Positions 10,560 to 18,863 of a stretch of 64,000 nt of DNA are shown here, piece by piece; position 1 is the first letter of the stretch; each line of letters starts with the position of its first letter. Made by a program: the position numbers and the translations under genes. The notes under the pieces are model-generated. The model did not search any database. It was given only the letters and a program-made list of their open reading frames with translations, and was not told where the DNA came from. Source of the DNA: Mayfieldus sp038040285 (GTDB taxonomy: Bacteria; Actinomycetota; Thermoleophilia; Solirubrobacterales; 70-9); the NCBI GenBank assembly GCA_038040285.1, contig JBBPIN010000005.1:1-64000 (forward strand), read 5' to 3'.

Positions 10560-11402
10560 TCAGGGCACGCGTTGCGCGCGTTCTCGCATCTTCTCTGCCG
10601 CCTGATCGCGGCTGGCCGCGTCCCGCGCGAGCTTCGCTTCGTACTCCTTCTCGGTCGCGCCTCCGACGATGTCGCGGAAGCGGTGCTTGAAGCGCTCGGT
10701 GCGGCGATCGGGCCGGAAGCGCTCCTGGGCCTTGGTCTGCTTGGCGGGCCGGCGCTCCCCGTAGAAGCGCCGGGCCCACGGCGAGTCGGGCTTGCCGATC
10801 CGCGACGCGCCGTAGATCGCGACGGGCAGGACGAAGAAGCCGACCCAGCCGTGCATGATCCGCTGCTTGGCGAAGCAGATCGCCACCATCGCGAACACGA
10901 GGGCGGCGCCGACAAAGCTGCTGACCACCTCCCCGGTCGAGCTGGTGGTGAAGTCGAATGGCTCGAACCCGAACAGGAGCAGCAGCATGCCAGCCGCCGC
11001 GATCACCGTTGCGTCGACCGACTTTCGGCCCTCCTCGGCCCAGTAGACGTCGTCGAGGTAGACCCAGAGAGCGAACTCGTCGATCGTCAGCCCGGCGCCG
11101 ACCCCAAACAGCCCGGCCGAGATCTCAAACCACGGGCTGGCGTCGTAGGACGCGAATCCCAGCGTGCCGGCCAGGATCATCAGGCAGATGCCGAACACGA
11201 GGTGGTGGACATGGACGCCGCCGTCGCTGACCACGCTCCCCGGCCACCACGAGAACCGCGGACTGCGCATCAGCCGGGTGCTCATGCGGATGAAGGCGAA
11301 CGAGAGGATGAACCCGGCGAGCACCAGGAAGACGCCCTGACGGTGCTCTCCGACCACCTGGTCGATCCAGAAGTCCGAGACGAGCGAGGCGGTCGAGATC
11401 AC
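10560..11402 (-). CDS. Integral membrane protein of unknown function
   Basis: 280 residues from GTG 11402. About six to seven hydrophobic helices occupy residues 20-210 (for example VFLVLAGFILSFAFI, GICLMILAGTLGFAS, VDATVIAAAGMLLLLFGF), followed by a very basic cytoplasmic tail of some 70 residues rich in Arg, Lys and Glu. Two histidines in GGVHVHHLVFG and acidic residues in LTIDEFALWVYLDDVYW stand at helix ends and could bind a metal. I do not recognise the family. The gene is 25 bases upstream of glmU on the same strand. Confidence 0.75.
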   Translation of the reverse strand: MISTASLVSDFWIDQVVGEHRQGVFLVLAGFILSFAFIRMSTRLMRSPRFSWWPGSVVSDGGVHVHHLVFGICLMILAGTLGFASYDASPWFEISAGLFGVGAGLTIDEFALWVYLDDVYWAEEGRKSVDATVIAAAGMLLLLFGFEPFDFTTSSTGEVVSSFVGAALVFAMVAICFAKQRIMHGWVGFFVLPVAIYGASRIGKPDSPWARRFYGERRPAKQTKAQERFRPDRRTERFKHRFRDIVGGATEKEYEAKLARDAASRDQAAEKMRERAQRVP

Positions 11403-11418
11403 CGGCGGACCCGCGAGT

Positions 11419-12174
11419 CTAGCCCTGCCCCGACGCCGCGGACCGCGTCTGGCCGATCAGCTGGATCGTGATCAGGACCACCGGGAGGGCGTAGAACGGA
11501 CTGAGGATCACGTTGGCCGCACTGTCGGCCAGCCAATCGGAGAGCAGCGTGTCGCCGAGCAGGTTGTGGCCGAGGGAGAGGATCGCGTCGTTGAGCGCCT
11601 GGATCGCCAGGCTGATCGGCCCGACCACCGCCAACACGCGCCAGAAGCGGCCCCGAACCAGCTCGCGGCTGCGGGCCAGCGCTTCCCGGACCCCGCAGCC
11701 CTCGAGCTCGATCAGCGGCGCCGCCAGAGCGAGCCAGGTGAGGGCCAGCACCCCCGGGGCCACGAACAGCAGCAGGCCGGCGGCCACCGCGAGGTCGTAG
11801 ATGACGTCGACGGCGATCAACCGCCCGTAGGCGAGCCTTGCAGCCACCCAGCGCAGCCAGAACCGGCCGTCCGGCGGCCGCACCGCGATCAGGATCGCGA
11901 CGGCGCCGCTGTAGAACACCTCGCCCAGCAGGCCGAGAACGACCTGTACAACAACGAGCGCCAGCACCCCGGCGATCGTGACCCCATTGTCGTTGGCCCC
12001 CTCGATCGCCCCGATCCGCCCCACGGTCGCATCCAGCAACCCGAGCGGTACGAACACGATCGCGCCGATCAGCAGCAGTTGGGGCGCGCGCCGCGCGTAG
12101 GTTCGAAGCGTGTCACGGTAGACGCTGGTGGGTCGGATCGATTTCCCGCCGGAGGCGTCCACGTCGATGGACAA
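11419..12174 (-). CDS. Membrane protein, GDPD-membrane-domain/YciC-like
   Basis: 251 residues with about six hydrophobic segments. The start is TTG 12174, supported by GGGAGAGG eight bases upstream; a GTG at 12162 is an alternative. The overall plan (an N-terminal segment with AYRDTL-type amphipathic lead, then LLLIGAIVFVPLGLL, a central VAPGVLALTWLALAAPLIELEG and the motif REALARSRELVRGRFWRVLAV) resembles proteins of the YciC / glycerophosphoryl-diester-phosphodiesterase membrane-domain group. Function unknown. It lies 16 bases upstream of the preceding membrane-protein gene. Confidence 0.65.
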   Translation of the reverse strand: MSIDVDASGGKSIRPTSVYRDTLRTYARRAPQLLLIGAIVFVPLGLLDATVGRIGAIEGANDNGVTIAGVLALVVVQVVLGLLGEVFYSGAVAILIAVRPPDGRFWLRWVAARLAYGRLIAVDVIYDLAVAAGLLLFVAPGVLALTWLALAAPLIELEGCGVREALARSRELVRGRFWRVLAVVGPISLAIQALNDAILSLGHNLLGDTLLSDWLADSAANVILSPFYALPVVLITIQLIGQTRSAASGQG

Positions 12175-12214
12175 TCACACACCCTCTCCCGCCGGCGCTA
12201 AGGTCGAGCCGCGG

Positions 12215-12286
12215 TCCGGGGTGGTGTAAGTGGCAGCACGCCTGGTTTTGGTCCAGGAAGAGGGGGTTCAAATCCTCCCCCCGGAA
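12215..12286 (+). tRNA. tRNA-Gln (anticodon UUG)
   Basis: Cloverleaf built by hand: acceptor stem TCCGGGG/CCCCGGA, D arm GTGT...GCAC, anticodon stem CCTGG/CCAGG with loop TTTTGGT (anticodon TTG at 12248-12250), T arm GGGGG-TTCAAAT-CCTCC with one G-U pair, and discriminator A at 12286. The CCA end is not encoded. 72 nt. It sits alone between the membrane protein and the SRPBCC gene. Confidence 0.95.
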
Positions 12287-12363
12287 CCTCAGTCCTCTCG
12301 GAACCCGACGATCTTGCGCTGATCCGATCGGCCCCCGGCTGCGCAGAAATAGACTGGCGCCTC

Positions 12364-12819
12364 ATGGCTTCGGAATACGTGTTCATCGACGAGTGGGACG
12401 TGGACGCCCCCCAGGAGGCTGTGTTCACCGCGCTCGCCGACGCCAGCACCTATCCGCAGTGGTGGAAGCCGGTCTACATCGATGTCGAGGCGGACGGCCC
12501 GCCCGAGGTCGGGTGCACCTCGAAACAGCACTTCAAGGGCCAGCTTCCCTACACGCTGCGCACCACCTCGGAGATCGTCCGCTACGAGCCGCCGCGTGAG
12601 TTCGAGGTCTCGGTGGTCGGCGACCTCACCGGGCGCGGCGTCTGGACGCTGTCCGAGGCCGCCGACGGACGCGTCCACATTCACTTCGATTGGCGGGTGA
12701 TCGCCGACCGCCCGCTGCTGCGCTACCTAACCCCGGTGTTGAGGCCGGTGTTTCGCTGGAACCACAACTGGTCGGTGAAGCGGGCAATCGAGGGCCTGGA
12801 GCCCTACGCCAGGACCTAG
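12364..12819 (+). CDS. SRPBCC (polyketide cyclase/START-like) protein
   Basis: 151 residues, beginning at ATG 12364. The START-like fold is indicated by the opening strand VFIDEWDVDAPQEAVFTAL followed by DASTYPQWWKPVYIDVE, the usual YPxWW entry of polyketide-cyclase/dehydrase proteins, and a final long helix PVFRWNHNWSVKRAIEGLEPY. Ligand and role cannot be deduced. Its TAG stop and that of the PucR gene share the palindrome CTAG (12816-12819). Confidence 0.75.
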   Translation: MASEYVFIDEWDVDAPQEAVFTALADASTYPQWWKPVYIDVEADGPPEVGCTSKQHFKGQLPYTLRTTSEIVRYEPPREFEVSVVGDLTGRGVWTLSEAADGRVHIHFDWRVIADRPLLRYLTPVLRPVFRWNHNWSVKRAIEGLEPYART

Positions 12820-14072
12820 TCGTCTGCGCTGCGCGGCACCTGGCCGGCCTCCGCGCCCGGCTCCATTGCCGGACCGCGAGGTGAGGCGATGCCGAGCACC
12901 CGCATCGCCTTCAAACCGAGGCCGAGCCTCTCACGGCCCTCGGTCGAGGAGACGTCGTGCCCGCAGAGCTCCTTGGCGCGCTCGAGCCGATAGCGGACGG
13001 TGTGGCGATGGGTGAACAGCTGCTTCGCGGTCGCGGCCACGTTTCCGTCGTTCTCCAGGTAGGTCTCGATCGTCGTCACGAGCTCGGTCTCGTACTGGTC
13101 GTCGTAGGCCGACAGGGGCTCGATCGTCTCGGCGTAGAACCGCTCCAGCTCGCCCGGGTCTTCGCTCATCGCGGGAAGCAGCAGCCGGTAGGCGCCCGTG
13201 TCCTCGAACGCGAGGAGCACGCGGCCCTCCGCCTCGCCGACGTTGACCGCCAGCCGCGCCTCGTTGCCTGCTCGGTAGAGATCGACCGAGTCGGAGGCGC
13301 GGCGGCTGCGTCCGATCGTGAGGTGAAATCCCGAGAGACTCTCGGCCAATTCCAGCTCCAACTTCGCGGCGGCGCGATCCAGTCGCACATCGTCCTCGGC
13401 GGGCACGATCAGGGACACCTCGGCCGAGTCGCCGCCGTCGAGGCAGGCCAGACATCCGGGGACCGCCGAACGCAGCCCCCGCAACGCCAGCGTCAACACC
13501 CGGACCCGCCAGTCTCCCGACTGGGCGGCCCGCGGCGCCGCTCGCAGGATCAGCACCCCGGCTCCGCCCTCGAGGTCGGTGCCGAGCTCGGCGGCGCGAG
13601 CGAGGATGTCGCCGCGATCGGTCACCTCGCGGTTCAGCAGCGCCCGCACGAACCCCGCCGCCGCCTCCTCGCTCGCCCATTCGGGAGAACGGGCCCGCTC
13701 CAGCTCCAGGGCGAGCAGGGTCGAGACCATGCGGGCGATCGCCGCGTTGGGTGTCGCGGACGCCCGGTAGCGCAGCTCGCCCACCGGCGCGTCGGCGACC
13801 CGCAACTCGACCGAGATCACTCCCTCGCCCCCGGACAGCAGCTTCTCCTCCTGGTCGGGAGCCGCGCCGGCGACCGCCAGCACGGCGCTGGAGCGATCGA
13901 TCAGGGCCACCGACGCGTCGAGGATCTTGGAGGCCGCCCGCGCCACGGCCGGCAGGCCGGCGCCCGACTCGACCGCCTCGGCGAGTGCGTCAAGCGATCC
14001 CCCTTCTGCGTTCTTTGCAGGCTCTTTCCGCGTGTCTCGGGCTGCGGGCACCCGGGAATTATGGCTGCCCAT
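12816..14072 (-). CDS. PucR family transcriptional regulator
   Basis: 418 residues from ATG 14072. The C-terminal PucR helix-turn-helix is clear: TIETYLENDGNVAATAKQLF then THRHTVRYRLERAKELCG (about residues 335-375). The middle resembles the GGDEF-like domain that precedes the HTH in PucR/CdaR proteins (FHLTIGRSRRASDSVDLYRA, EARLAVNV). The N-terminal part (ASKILDASVALIDRSSAVLAVAG) may be a GAF-like sensor. PucR proteins usually regulate purine or other catabolic genes, but no such genes lie next to it. Confidence 0.88.
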   Translation of the reverse strand: MGSHNSRVPAARDTRKEPAKNAEGGSLDALAEAVESGAGLPAVARAASKILDASVALIDRSSAVLAVAGAAPDQEEKLLSGGEGVISVELRVADAPVGELRYRASATPNAAIARMVSTLLALELERARSPEWASEEAAAGFVRALLNREVTDRGDILARAAELGTDLEGGAGVLILRAAPRAAQSGDWRVRVLTLALRGLRSAVPGCLACLDGGDSAEVSLIVPAEDDVRLDRAAAKLELELAESLSGFHLTIGRSRRASDSVDLYRAGNEARLAVNVGEAEGRVLLAFEDTGAYRLLLPAMSEDPGELERFYAETIEPLSAYDDQYETELVTTIETYLENDGNVAATAKQLFTHRHTVRYRLERAKELCGHDVSSTEGRERLGLGLKAMRVLGIASPRGPAMEPGAEAGQVPRSADD

Positions 14073-14102
14073 GCAAGCCAGGCGTGCGTGACGCCCGCGG
14101 AG

Positions 14103-14390
14103 CTAGGGCACCGCGTTGACGAGGTCGTTGGAGTAGTAGAAGACCATGAGGCCGATCACACTCCCGACCACCACCATCGTCGTGAGCACGAACAGCGACA
14201 TGAAGCCGGCCGCGACCTTCTCCCAGGCTCGGCCGTAGGAATCGACCGCTGGGACCAGGATCAGGCCGACGAATGCGGCCAGGCTGACCGCCCCCGCGGC
14301 GATGAAGCCCAGCGGGTAGTTGTCGACCAGGAACTTCCAGAGCTGGAAGAGCTCCTCAGGTCCGAGTTTCGCCAACAGCACCGCGACCAT
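14103..14390 (-). CDS. Small membrane protein with three helices
   Basis: 95 residues from ATG 14390 (a longer frame from 14420 is possible but would overlap the upstream gene further). Contains three hydrophobic segments: PLGFIAAGAVSLAAFVGLIL, VAAGFMSLFVLTTMVVVGSV and IGLMVFYY. The start overlaps the 3' end of the DedA-PAP2 gene by 35 bases, which suggests translational coupling. No family recognised. Confidence 0.6.
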   Translation of the reverse strand: MVAVLLAKLGPEELFQLWKFLVDNYPLGFIAAGAVSLAAFVGLILVPAVDSYGRAWEKVAAGFMSLFVLTTMVVVGSVIGLMVFYYSNDLVNAVP

Positions 14391-15858
14391 TCTGCCGCAA
14401 CTGCACCGCGACGAGGGCAACTAACGCGCACAGCGCATAAGCGGAGACGCCGAGCGCCCAACCGGCGCTGACGTCACTGAGGTAGTGGACGTGCAGATAG
14501 ACGCGCGAGATGCCGACCAGCGCGGTGAGCGCGATCCCCGCCACGACAAGAGCCGTGGCCCGGGCCATCCCCGGCCGCAGCCGCACGGCAACCGTCACCG
14601 CCGCCCATAGGTATATGACCGCGTGGGCCGCATGGCCGCTCGGGAAGGAGGACCCTGGGGCCGCGGTCAACCCGCCCCCGGGGCGCGCCCGATCGATGGC
14701 GTCCTTGAGACCGTTGACGCCGACCAAGATGATCACGGTCCCCGCGACCAGGACCCAGAACTCGGGCCAGCGACGGCCCGCGGCGAGCGCTATCGCGCAG
14801 GCCAGCGCCAGCGGAATCACGACCCCTGCGGAGCCGAGGGCCGTGACCAGTTTCGCGAAGCTGGTCAGCCAGCCCGTCTGGATGCTCTCGACGACGTTGA
14901 ACGCCGTCACGTCGCCCGCGGTCGGGCCCGGGTCGTTGCTAATCACCACCGTGTAGGAGACGAGCACGAAGAGGGCGACCGCGAGCGCCGCCAGCAGCGT
15001 CGTGGCCTCGAGGCCGAAGGTCCCGCCCGGCGTCAGGCGCGCCCAGAGGAAGCTCGCAGGAGGGCGCAGGCGGCGGCCCAGGGCGACGAGCCAGCGGGTC
15101 GGCCAGTGGGCGTTCATCCACGCAACGGTGCGCTGGCGGTTGCGCGGAACCCGCAGGAAACGCACCGCGACGACGGTCCCGACCACGACGACGATCAGGG
15201 TCGCGAGCAGGAACGCGCCGCGCCCCGCGTACCTGGCCGCCGTGTCGATGCTGCGCGAGAAGATGTAGCCGATCAGGATGTGGGCCGCGGACCACAATCC
15301 GGTCCCGAGGATGCTGTAGGGCACGAACGCCCGATAGCGCATCCCGGAGCTGCCGGCCACGAACGGGGCGAGCGCCCGCACCAGGCTGACGAAGCGGCCG
15401 ATCAGGATCGTCTTGCCGCCGTGGCGGCCGAAGTAGCCCTCGACCTGCGCGAAGCGCTCGTTGCTGATCCCCACCGCCGGCCCGCGGCGCAGCACGAAGT
15501 CGCGGCCCAGCCGGCGGCCGATGAAGAAGCTGGTCGTGTCGCCGGCCCAGGCGGAGGACCAGGCGATCGCCAGCAGCAGGTAGATGCTGATCGCGCCCTG
15601 CCCGGCAACCGCCCCGCCGAGCAGCATCACGGTCTCCCCCGGCACCACCAGACCCACGAACGCGCCCGTCTCCAGGAAGGCGAACAGACCGACCAGCAGG
15701 TAGGTCCACGCGCCAAGGGCGCTGGAGACGTCCTGGAGCAGCTTCTGAAGGTTGTCGTGGGGAAGGACCCGGTTGACGACCACCCAGAAGGCGATCACCG
15801 CCAGCACGACGAGGCCTATTGCGACGCCGCGGCCGCGGTTGCTTTCCGGCAGCCTCAT
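14356..15858 (-). CDS. DedA-PAP2 fusion membrane protein
   Basis: 500 residues joining two lipid-related membrane domains. Residues 1-230 are a DedA/SNARE-associated domain (ETGAFVGLVVPGETVMLLGG, GRFVSLVRALAPFVAGSSGM), a family implicated in undecaprenyl-phosphate or phospholipid flipping. Residues 290-480 are a PAP2 phosphatase with all three catalytic signatures: KDAIDRARP, SFPSGHA and SRVYLHVHYLSD. A combined lipid-carrier transporter and phosphatase is a reasonable reading, though the substrate is inferred. The ATG overlaps the ispE stop as ATGA, so it is coupled to isoprenoid synthesis. Confidence 0.9.
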   Translation of the reverse strand: MRLPESNRGRGVAIGLVVLAVIAFWVVVNRVLPHDNLQKLLQDVSSALGAWTYLLVGLFAFLETGAFVGLVVPGETVMLLGGAVAGQGAISIYLLLAIAWSSAWAGDTTSFFIGRRLGRDFVLRRGPAVGISNERFAQVEGYFGRHGGKTILIGRFVSLVRALAPFVAGSSGMRYRAFVPYSILGTGLWSAAHILIGYIFSRSIDTAARYAGRGAFLLATLIVVVVGTVVAVRFLRVPRNRQRTVAWMNAHWPTRWLVALGRRLRPPASFLWARLTPGGTFGLEATTLLAALAVALFVLVSYTVVISNDPGPTAGDVTAFNVVESIQTGWLTSFAKLVTALGSAGVVIPLALACAIALAAGRRWPEFWVLVAGTVIILVGVNGLKDAIDRARPGGGLTAAPGSSFPSGHAAHAVIYLWAAVTVAVRLRPGMARATALVVAGIALTALVGISRVYLHVHYLSDVSAGWALGVSAYALCALVALVAVQLRQNGRGAVGETRT

Positions 15859-16679
15859 GGCGCTCCCGGCGTGCAGACGATCGCCGCCGGCCCCAACTCG
15901 GAGGCGGCGGCCTCAGCCGACTCCGGGTCGGCGAAGAGCCCGAAGGCCGTCGGGCCGGAGCCGCTGATCAGAGCCCGCGCCGCGCCGGCGTCCCGGAGCG
16001 CCTCCAAACCCACTGCAATCTCTGGACGCAGGGCCAGCGCCGCCGGCTCGAGATCGTTGACCAGCAGCTGGGTGTAGTCGAGAGGGCTCGCCCTGCTCGC
16101 GGCCGCATCGCGCAGGCGTTGCGAAAGCTCCTCCAGCTGGGCGATCTCGCGACCCAGCCCCATGTGATCGGCCTCCGCGTACACGTCCGCGGTCGAAAGG
16201 CCCTGCGGATCGGGAAGCAGAACGATCGCGTGATCGCCCGGGGGCGGAAGCGGCTCGACCTGCTCGCCGGCACCGCCGACCAGGGAAAAGGACGGGCGCA
16301 GCTGGGAGGGGACGTCGGCGCCCAGCTCGGCGGCCGCCTCCTCGATGCCATCGACCTCACCGTCGGCGAGCCGCAGGACGGCCGCTGCGTCGGCGCTGCC
16401 ACCGCCCAGGCCGCCGGCGACCGGGATTCGCTTCGAGATCTCGACCCGGACGGGCGCGTGGTCCCAACCGCGTTGGCGAAGCGCCTCGAGCGCCCTCGCG
16501 GCGAGGTTCTCTCCGCCCACCTCCGGACACACCACCTCGTCCGCGGGCGCCTCGGTGACCTCGATCCGGTCGGCAAGCGAGATCGGCTCGAACAGGGAGC
16601 GGATCTGGTGCAGCCCGTCGTCGCGTGGCGGCCCGACGAACAGGCAGAGGTTGAGCTTGGCGGGGGCGGAAAGAATCAA
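15855..16679 (-). CDS. ispE: 4-diphosphocytidyl-2-C-methyl-D-erythritol kinase
   Basis: Phosphorylates CDP-methylerythritol in the MEP isoprenoid pathway. The start TTG 16679 gives 274 residues beginning LILSAPAKLNLCLFVGPPRDDG; upstream in-frame codons run inside rsmA and are non-homologous. GHMP-kinase signatures: APAKLNL, PVAGGLGGGSADAAA (ATP-binding glycine loop, about residues 85-99) and SGSGPTAFGLF. It follows rsmA by four bases within a heptamer repeat and overlaps the DedA-PAP2 gene at its end. The order rsmA-ispE is widely conserved. Confidence 0.95.
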   Translation of the reverse strand: MILSAPAKLNLCLFVGPPRDDGLHQIRSLFEPISLADRIEVTEAPADEVVCPEVGGENLAARALEALRQRGWDHAPVRVEISKRIPVAGGLGGGSADAAAVLRLADGEVDGIEEAAAELGADVPSQLRPSFSLVGGAGEQVEPLPPPGDHAIVLLPDPQGLSTADVYAEADHMGLGREIAQLEELSQRLRDAAASRASPLDYTQLLVNDLEPAALALRPEIAVGLEALRDAGAARALISGSGPTAFGLFADPESAEAAASELGPAAIVCTPGAP

Positions 16680-16699
16680 GTTGCTAGTTGCTCGTTGCT
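16679..16699. repeat. Heptamer tandem repeat at rsmA/ispE junction
   Basis: Three consecutive 7-base units on the + strand: AGTTGCT, AGTTGCT, CGTTGCT. The repeat contains the last codons and TAG stop of rsmA and touches the TTG start of ispE. Confidence 0.8.
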
Positions 16700-17481
16700 G
16701 GTCCGAGCTTCGCAGCGAGAGCGGCGAACTCCTGGGCGGAGAGGGTCTCCGCGCGTGCGTTCTCGGGCAGGTCCAGCTCGGCAAGGGCAGCGCGGGTGGC
16801 GTCGAGGAGCCCCGGCCGGGCCAGCTCCAGCGAGCGGGCCAGCGACTTGCGCCGGTGGGCGAACGCGGCGCGGACCAGCTCGCGCAGCGGCGCTGGCGCA
16901 GCGGTGCCGGTGCGACGCATGCGAAGCAGCGCCGACTCGACCCGGGGGCGCGGCACGAAGACCTCCGGCGCCACGCGGCGGGTCAGCTCGACCTCGGTCG
17001 CGAACTGGACCAGGACCGATGGGGCGCCGTAGACGCGGCTGCCGGGGGCCGCCCGCAGCCGCTCCGCCACCTCGAGCTGCACCATCACGGTCCATCGGTC
17101 AACGTCCGGCAGATCCTCGACCGTGCGCAGGATCAGCGGCGTCGCCACCGAGTAGGGAAGGTTGGAGACGACGATCCCGGGCGCCGGATCGAGCGCCGCG
17201 AGGTCGAGCTTCATCGCGTCGCCCCAGTGCAAACTGACGTTGGGTTGGGCGGCCAGCGGCGCCAGCTCCTCTTCCAACCGGCGGTCGATCTCGATCACGT
17301 GCAGGTGGGCCGCCCGCTCCGCGAGGCGCTCGCTCAGAGCCCCACCGCCGGCCCCGAACTCCAGCGCCACGTCGCCCTGACCGAGTCCCGACTCGCGGAC
17401 GATCGCATCCAGCAGGTTGGGGTCGGCGAGGAAGTTCTGGCCGAGCCGCCGCTGGCGGCGCGAGCGGGCCGGGGTCACCAT
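16684..17481 (-). CDS. rsmA: 16S rRNA (adenine1518/1519-N6) dimethyltransferase
   Basis: Dimethylates two adjacent adenines near the 3' end of 16S rRNA during 30S maturation (KsgA). 265 residues from ATG 17481. Motifs: RLGQNFLADP at the N-terminus, the SAM-binding ALEFGAGGGALSE, catalytic NLPYSVATP and FVPRPRVESALL. It overlaps the tatD stop region by 7 bases. Its last residues ATSN are encoded by the heptamer repeat described separately. Confidence 0.96.
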   Translation of the reverse strand: MVTPARSRRQRRLGQNFLADPNLLDAIVRESGLGQGDVALEFGAGGGALSERLAERAAHLHVIEIDRRLEEELAPLAAQPNVSLHWGDAMKLDLAALDPAPGIVVSNLPYSVATPLILRTVEDLPDVDRWTVMVQLEVAERLRAAPGSRVYGAPSVLVQFATEVELTRRVAPEVFVPRPRVESALLRMRRTGTAAPAPLRELVRAAFAHRRKSLARSLELARPGLLDATRAALAELDLPENARAETLSAQEFAALAAKLGPATSN

Positions 17482-18251
17482 CCGAATGCCCGCGCGGCGT
17501 TCGCCTCGACCGTACGCTCGAGCTGCTCGTAGCTGGTCTCCCGGGCCTCGGCAACGGTCTGCGCGGTGGCGACGACGTAGGCAGGCGCGTTGGGCTCTCC
17601 GCGCACCGGCTGGGGGGCGAGAAACGGAGCGTCGGTCTCGACCAGCAGCAACTCCTCCGGCAGCTGCGCCGCCGCCTCGCGCAGCGCGCCGGACTTCGGG
17701 TAGGTGACGTTGCCGGCGAACGAGCAGTACCAGCCCCGTTCGGCTGCTTCGCCGACCCTCGAGGGAGCCGAGAAGCAGTGCAGGATGACCGCGATCCCGT
17801 CGGCGAGTCTTTCGAGCAGCGAGAAGGCCTCGGCGACCGCCCCATCGCTCTGGTCGCCGTCATCGCGATCGCGGAGGTGGATGACCAGCGGCAGCCCGAG
17901 CTTGCGGGCGATTCCGATCTGCGCCTCGAAGGCGCGCCGCTGCTCGTCACGTGGGGCGCGGTCGCGGTAGTAGTCGAGCCCGGTCTCGCCGATCGCCCGC
18001 ACCCGCGGGTGGGCGGCGAGGGCCTCGATGTCGGCCGCGGCGTCGTCGTCGAACCCGGCGGCGGAGTTCGGATGGCGTCCGACGCTCGCGAGCACCTCCT
18101 CGTGCGCCTCGGCGGCCTGCACAGCCTCCCGGTTGGAGGCCTCGTCGAGGCCCACGGTGAGGATGCGGCGCACGCCCGACTCGCGCGCCGCCGCCACCAG
18201 CTCACCGTCGGCCGGCTCGCAAATCGACAGGTGGGCGTGCGTATCAACCAT
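17475..18251 (-). CDS. tatD: TatD family metal-dependent DNase
   Basis: TIM-barrel metallo-hydrolase of the TatD family, acting on DNA ends. 258 residues from ATG 18251 (AAGGG upstream). Metal ligands are visible: VDTHAHL at residues 2-8, GETGLDYYRD, LVIHLRD, ILHCFSA and the final LLVETDAPFLAP. A frame extending to 18284 adds eleven unconserved residues and is not preferred. Part of the metG-tatD-rsmA-ispE string common in Gram-positive bacteria. Confidence 0.94.
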   Translation of the reverse strand: MVDTHAHLSICEPADGELVAAARESGVRRILTVGLDEASNREAVQAAEAHEEVLASVGRHPNSAAGFDDDAAADIEALAAHPRVRAIGETGLDYYRDRAPRDEQRRAFEAQIGIARKLGLPLVIHLRDRDDGDQSDGAVAEAFSLLERLADGIAVILHCFSAPSRVGEAAERGWYCSFAGNVTYPKSGALREAAAQLPEELLLVETDAPFLAPQPVRGEPNAPAYVVATAQTVAEARETSYEQLERTVEANAARAFGW

Positions 18252-18313
18252 CACAACCCTTGTTCGCGCTCGGCCCGAGGCCAAGCTCTTTTGATGAGCC
18301 TCGCGCTCATGGC

Positions 18314-18332
18314 GCGCAGTCTAGGACTGCGC
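18314..18332 (-). terminator. Hairpin downstream of the secreted-protein gene
   Basis: Perfect 8-bp stem GCGCAGTC/GACTGCGC with a TAG loop, 15 bases beyond the stop of the secreted-protein gene and before tatD. No T run follows, so function as terminator is inferred from position and stability. Confidence 0.5.
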
Positions 18333-18346
18333 CCCGAGCCCCCCGC

Positions 18347-18766
18347 CTAGGGGGTGGTGCTCGTGAACTGAAAGACCTTCACGGCGTGCACGTGCTCGCC
18401 GCTGCTGTCGCTGATGGCCGTGACGCCCACCCGCAGGCGCGAGTTGGGGTGGTTCGTGATCTGCTCGGTCGCGGAGTCGTTCAGCGTCACGATCAGGTTC
18501 TTGGGGCTTCCCGGCGCCAGATGGCCGGTCGCCTTGTCGGGCCCGATCACCTTGTCGGGCAGCGTCAGCTTCGTCTTCGCCGTCGTGTTGCACCCCACCG
18601 AGCAACGGATCGGGACTCGAAGGTTGGTCTGCGGCGCCAGCCGCTTCGGCCCGCCGATGGTCAGAAAGCCGTCGGTGGCCGGAGCCGAACGGCTCGTCTG
18701 GTCGGCGATTGCTGGAACCGCAGCGAGCAGAACCCCAGCGATGACCGTTGCCGCAAATTTCTTCAT
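18347..18766 (-). CDS. Small secreted protein of unknown function
   Basis: 139 residues from ATG 18766, with an excellent ribosome site AAGGGAGG. The N-terminus MKKFAATVIAGVLLAAVPAIADQ is a classic signal peptide with cleavage after about AIA. The mature part is rich in short beta-type stretches (TNLRVPIRCSVGC, RLRVGVTAISD) and has two cysteines four residues apart that may pair. No known domain recognised. It interrupts the conserved metG-tatD pairing. Confidence 0.78.
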   Translation of the reverse strand: MKKFAATVIAGVLLAAVPAIADQTSRSAPATDGFLTIGGPKRLAPQTNLRVPIRCSVGCNTTAKTKLTLPDKVIGPDKATGHLAPGSPKNLIVTLNDSATEQITNHPNSRLRVGVTAISDSSGEHVHAVKVFQFTSTTP

Positions 18767-18863
18767 GTTGCCTCCCTTCGGGCGCCGATTTCGGCAGGCT
18801 ATCCGGTTTTTCGGCCTCGCCGCGCCAATAACCGCGACCTGGCAGCCGAAGCTGACCTGTCGG

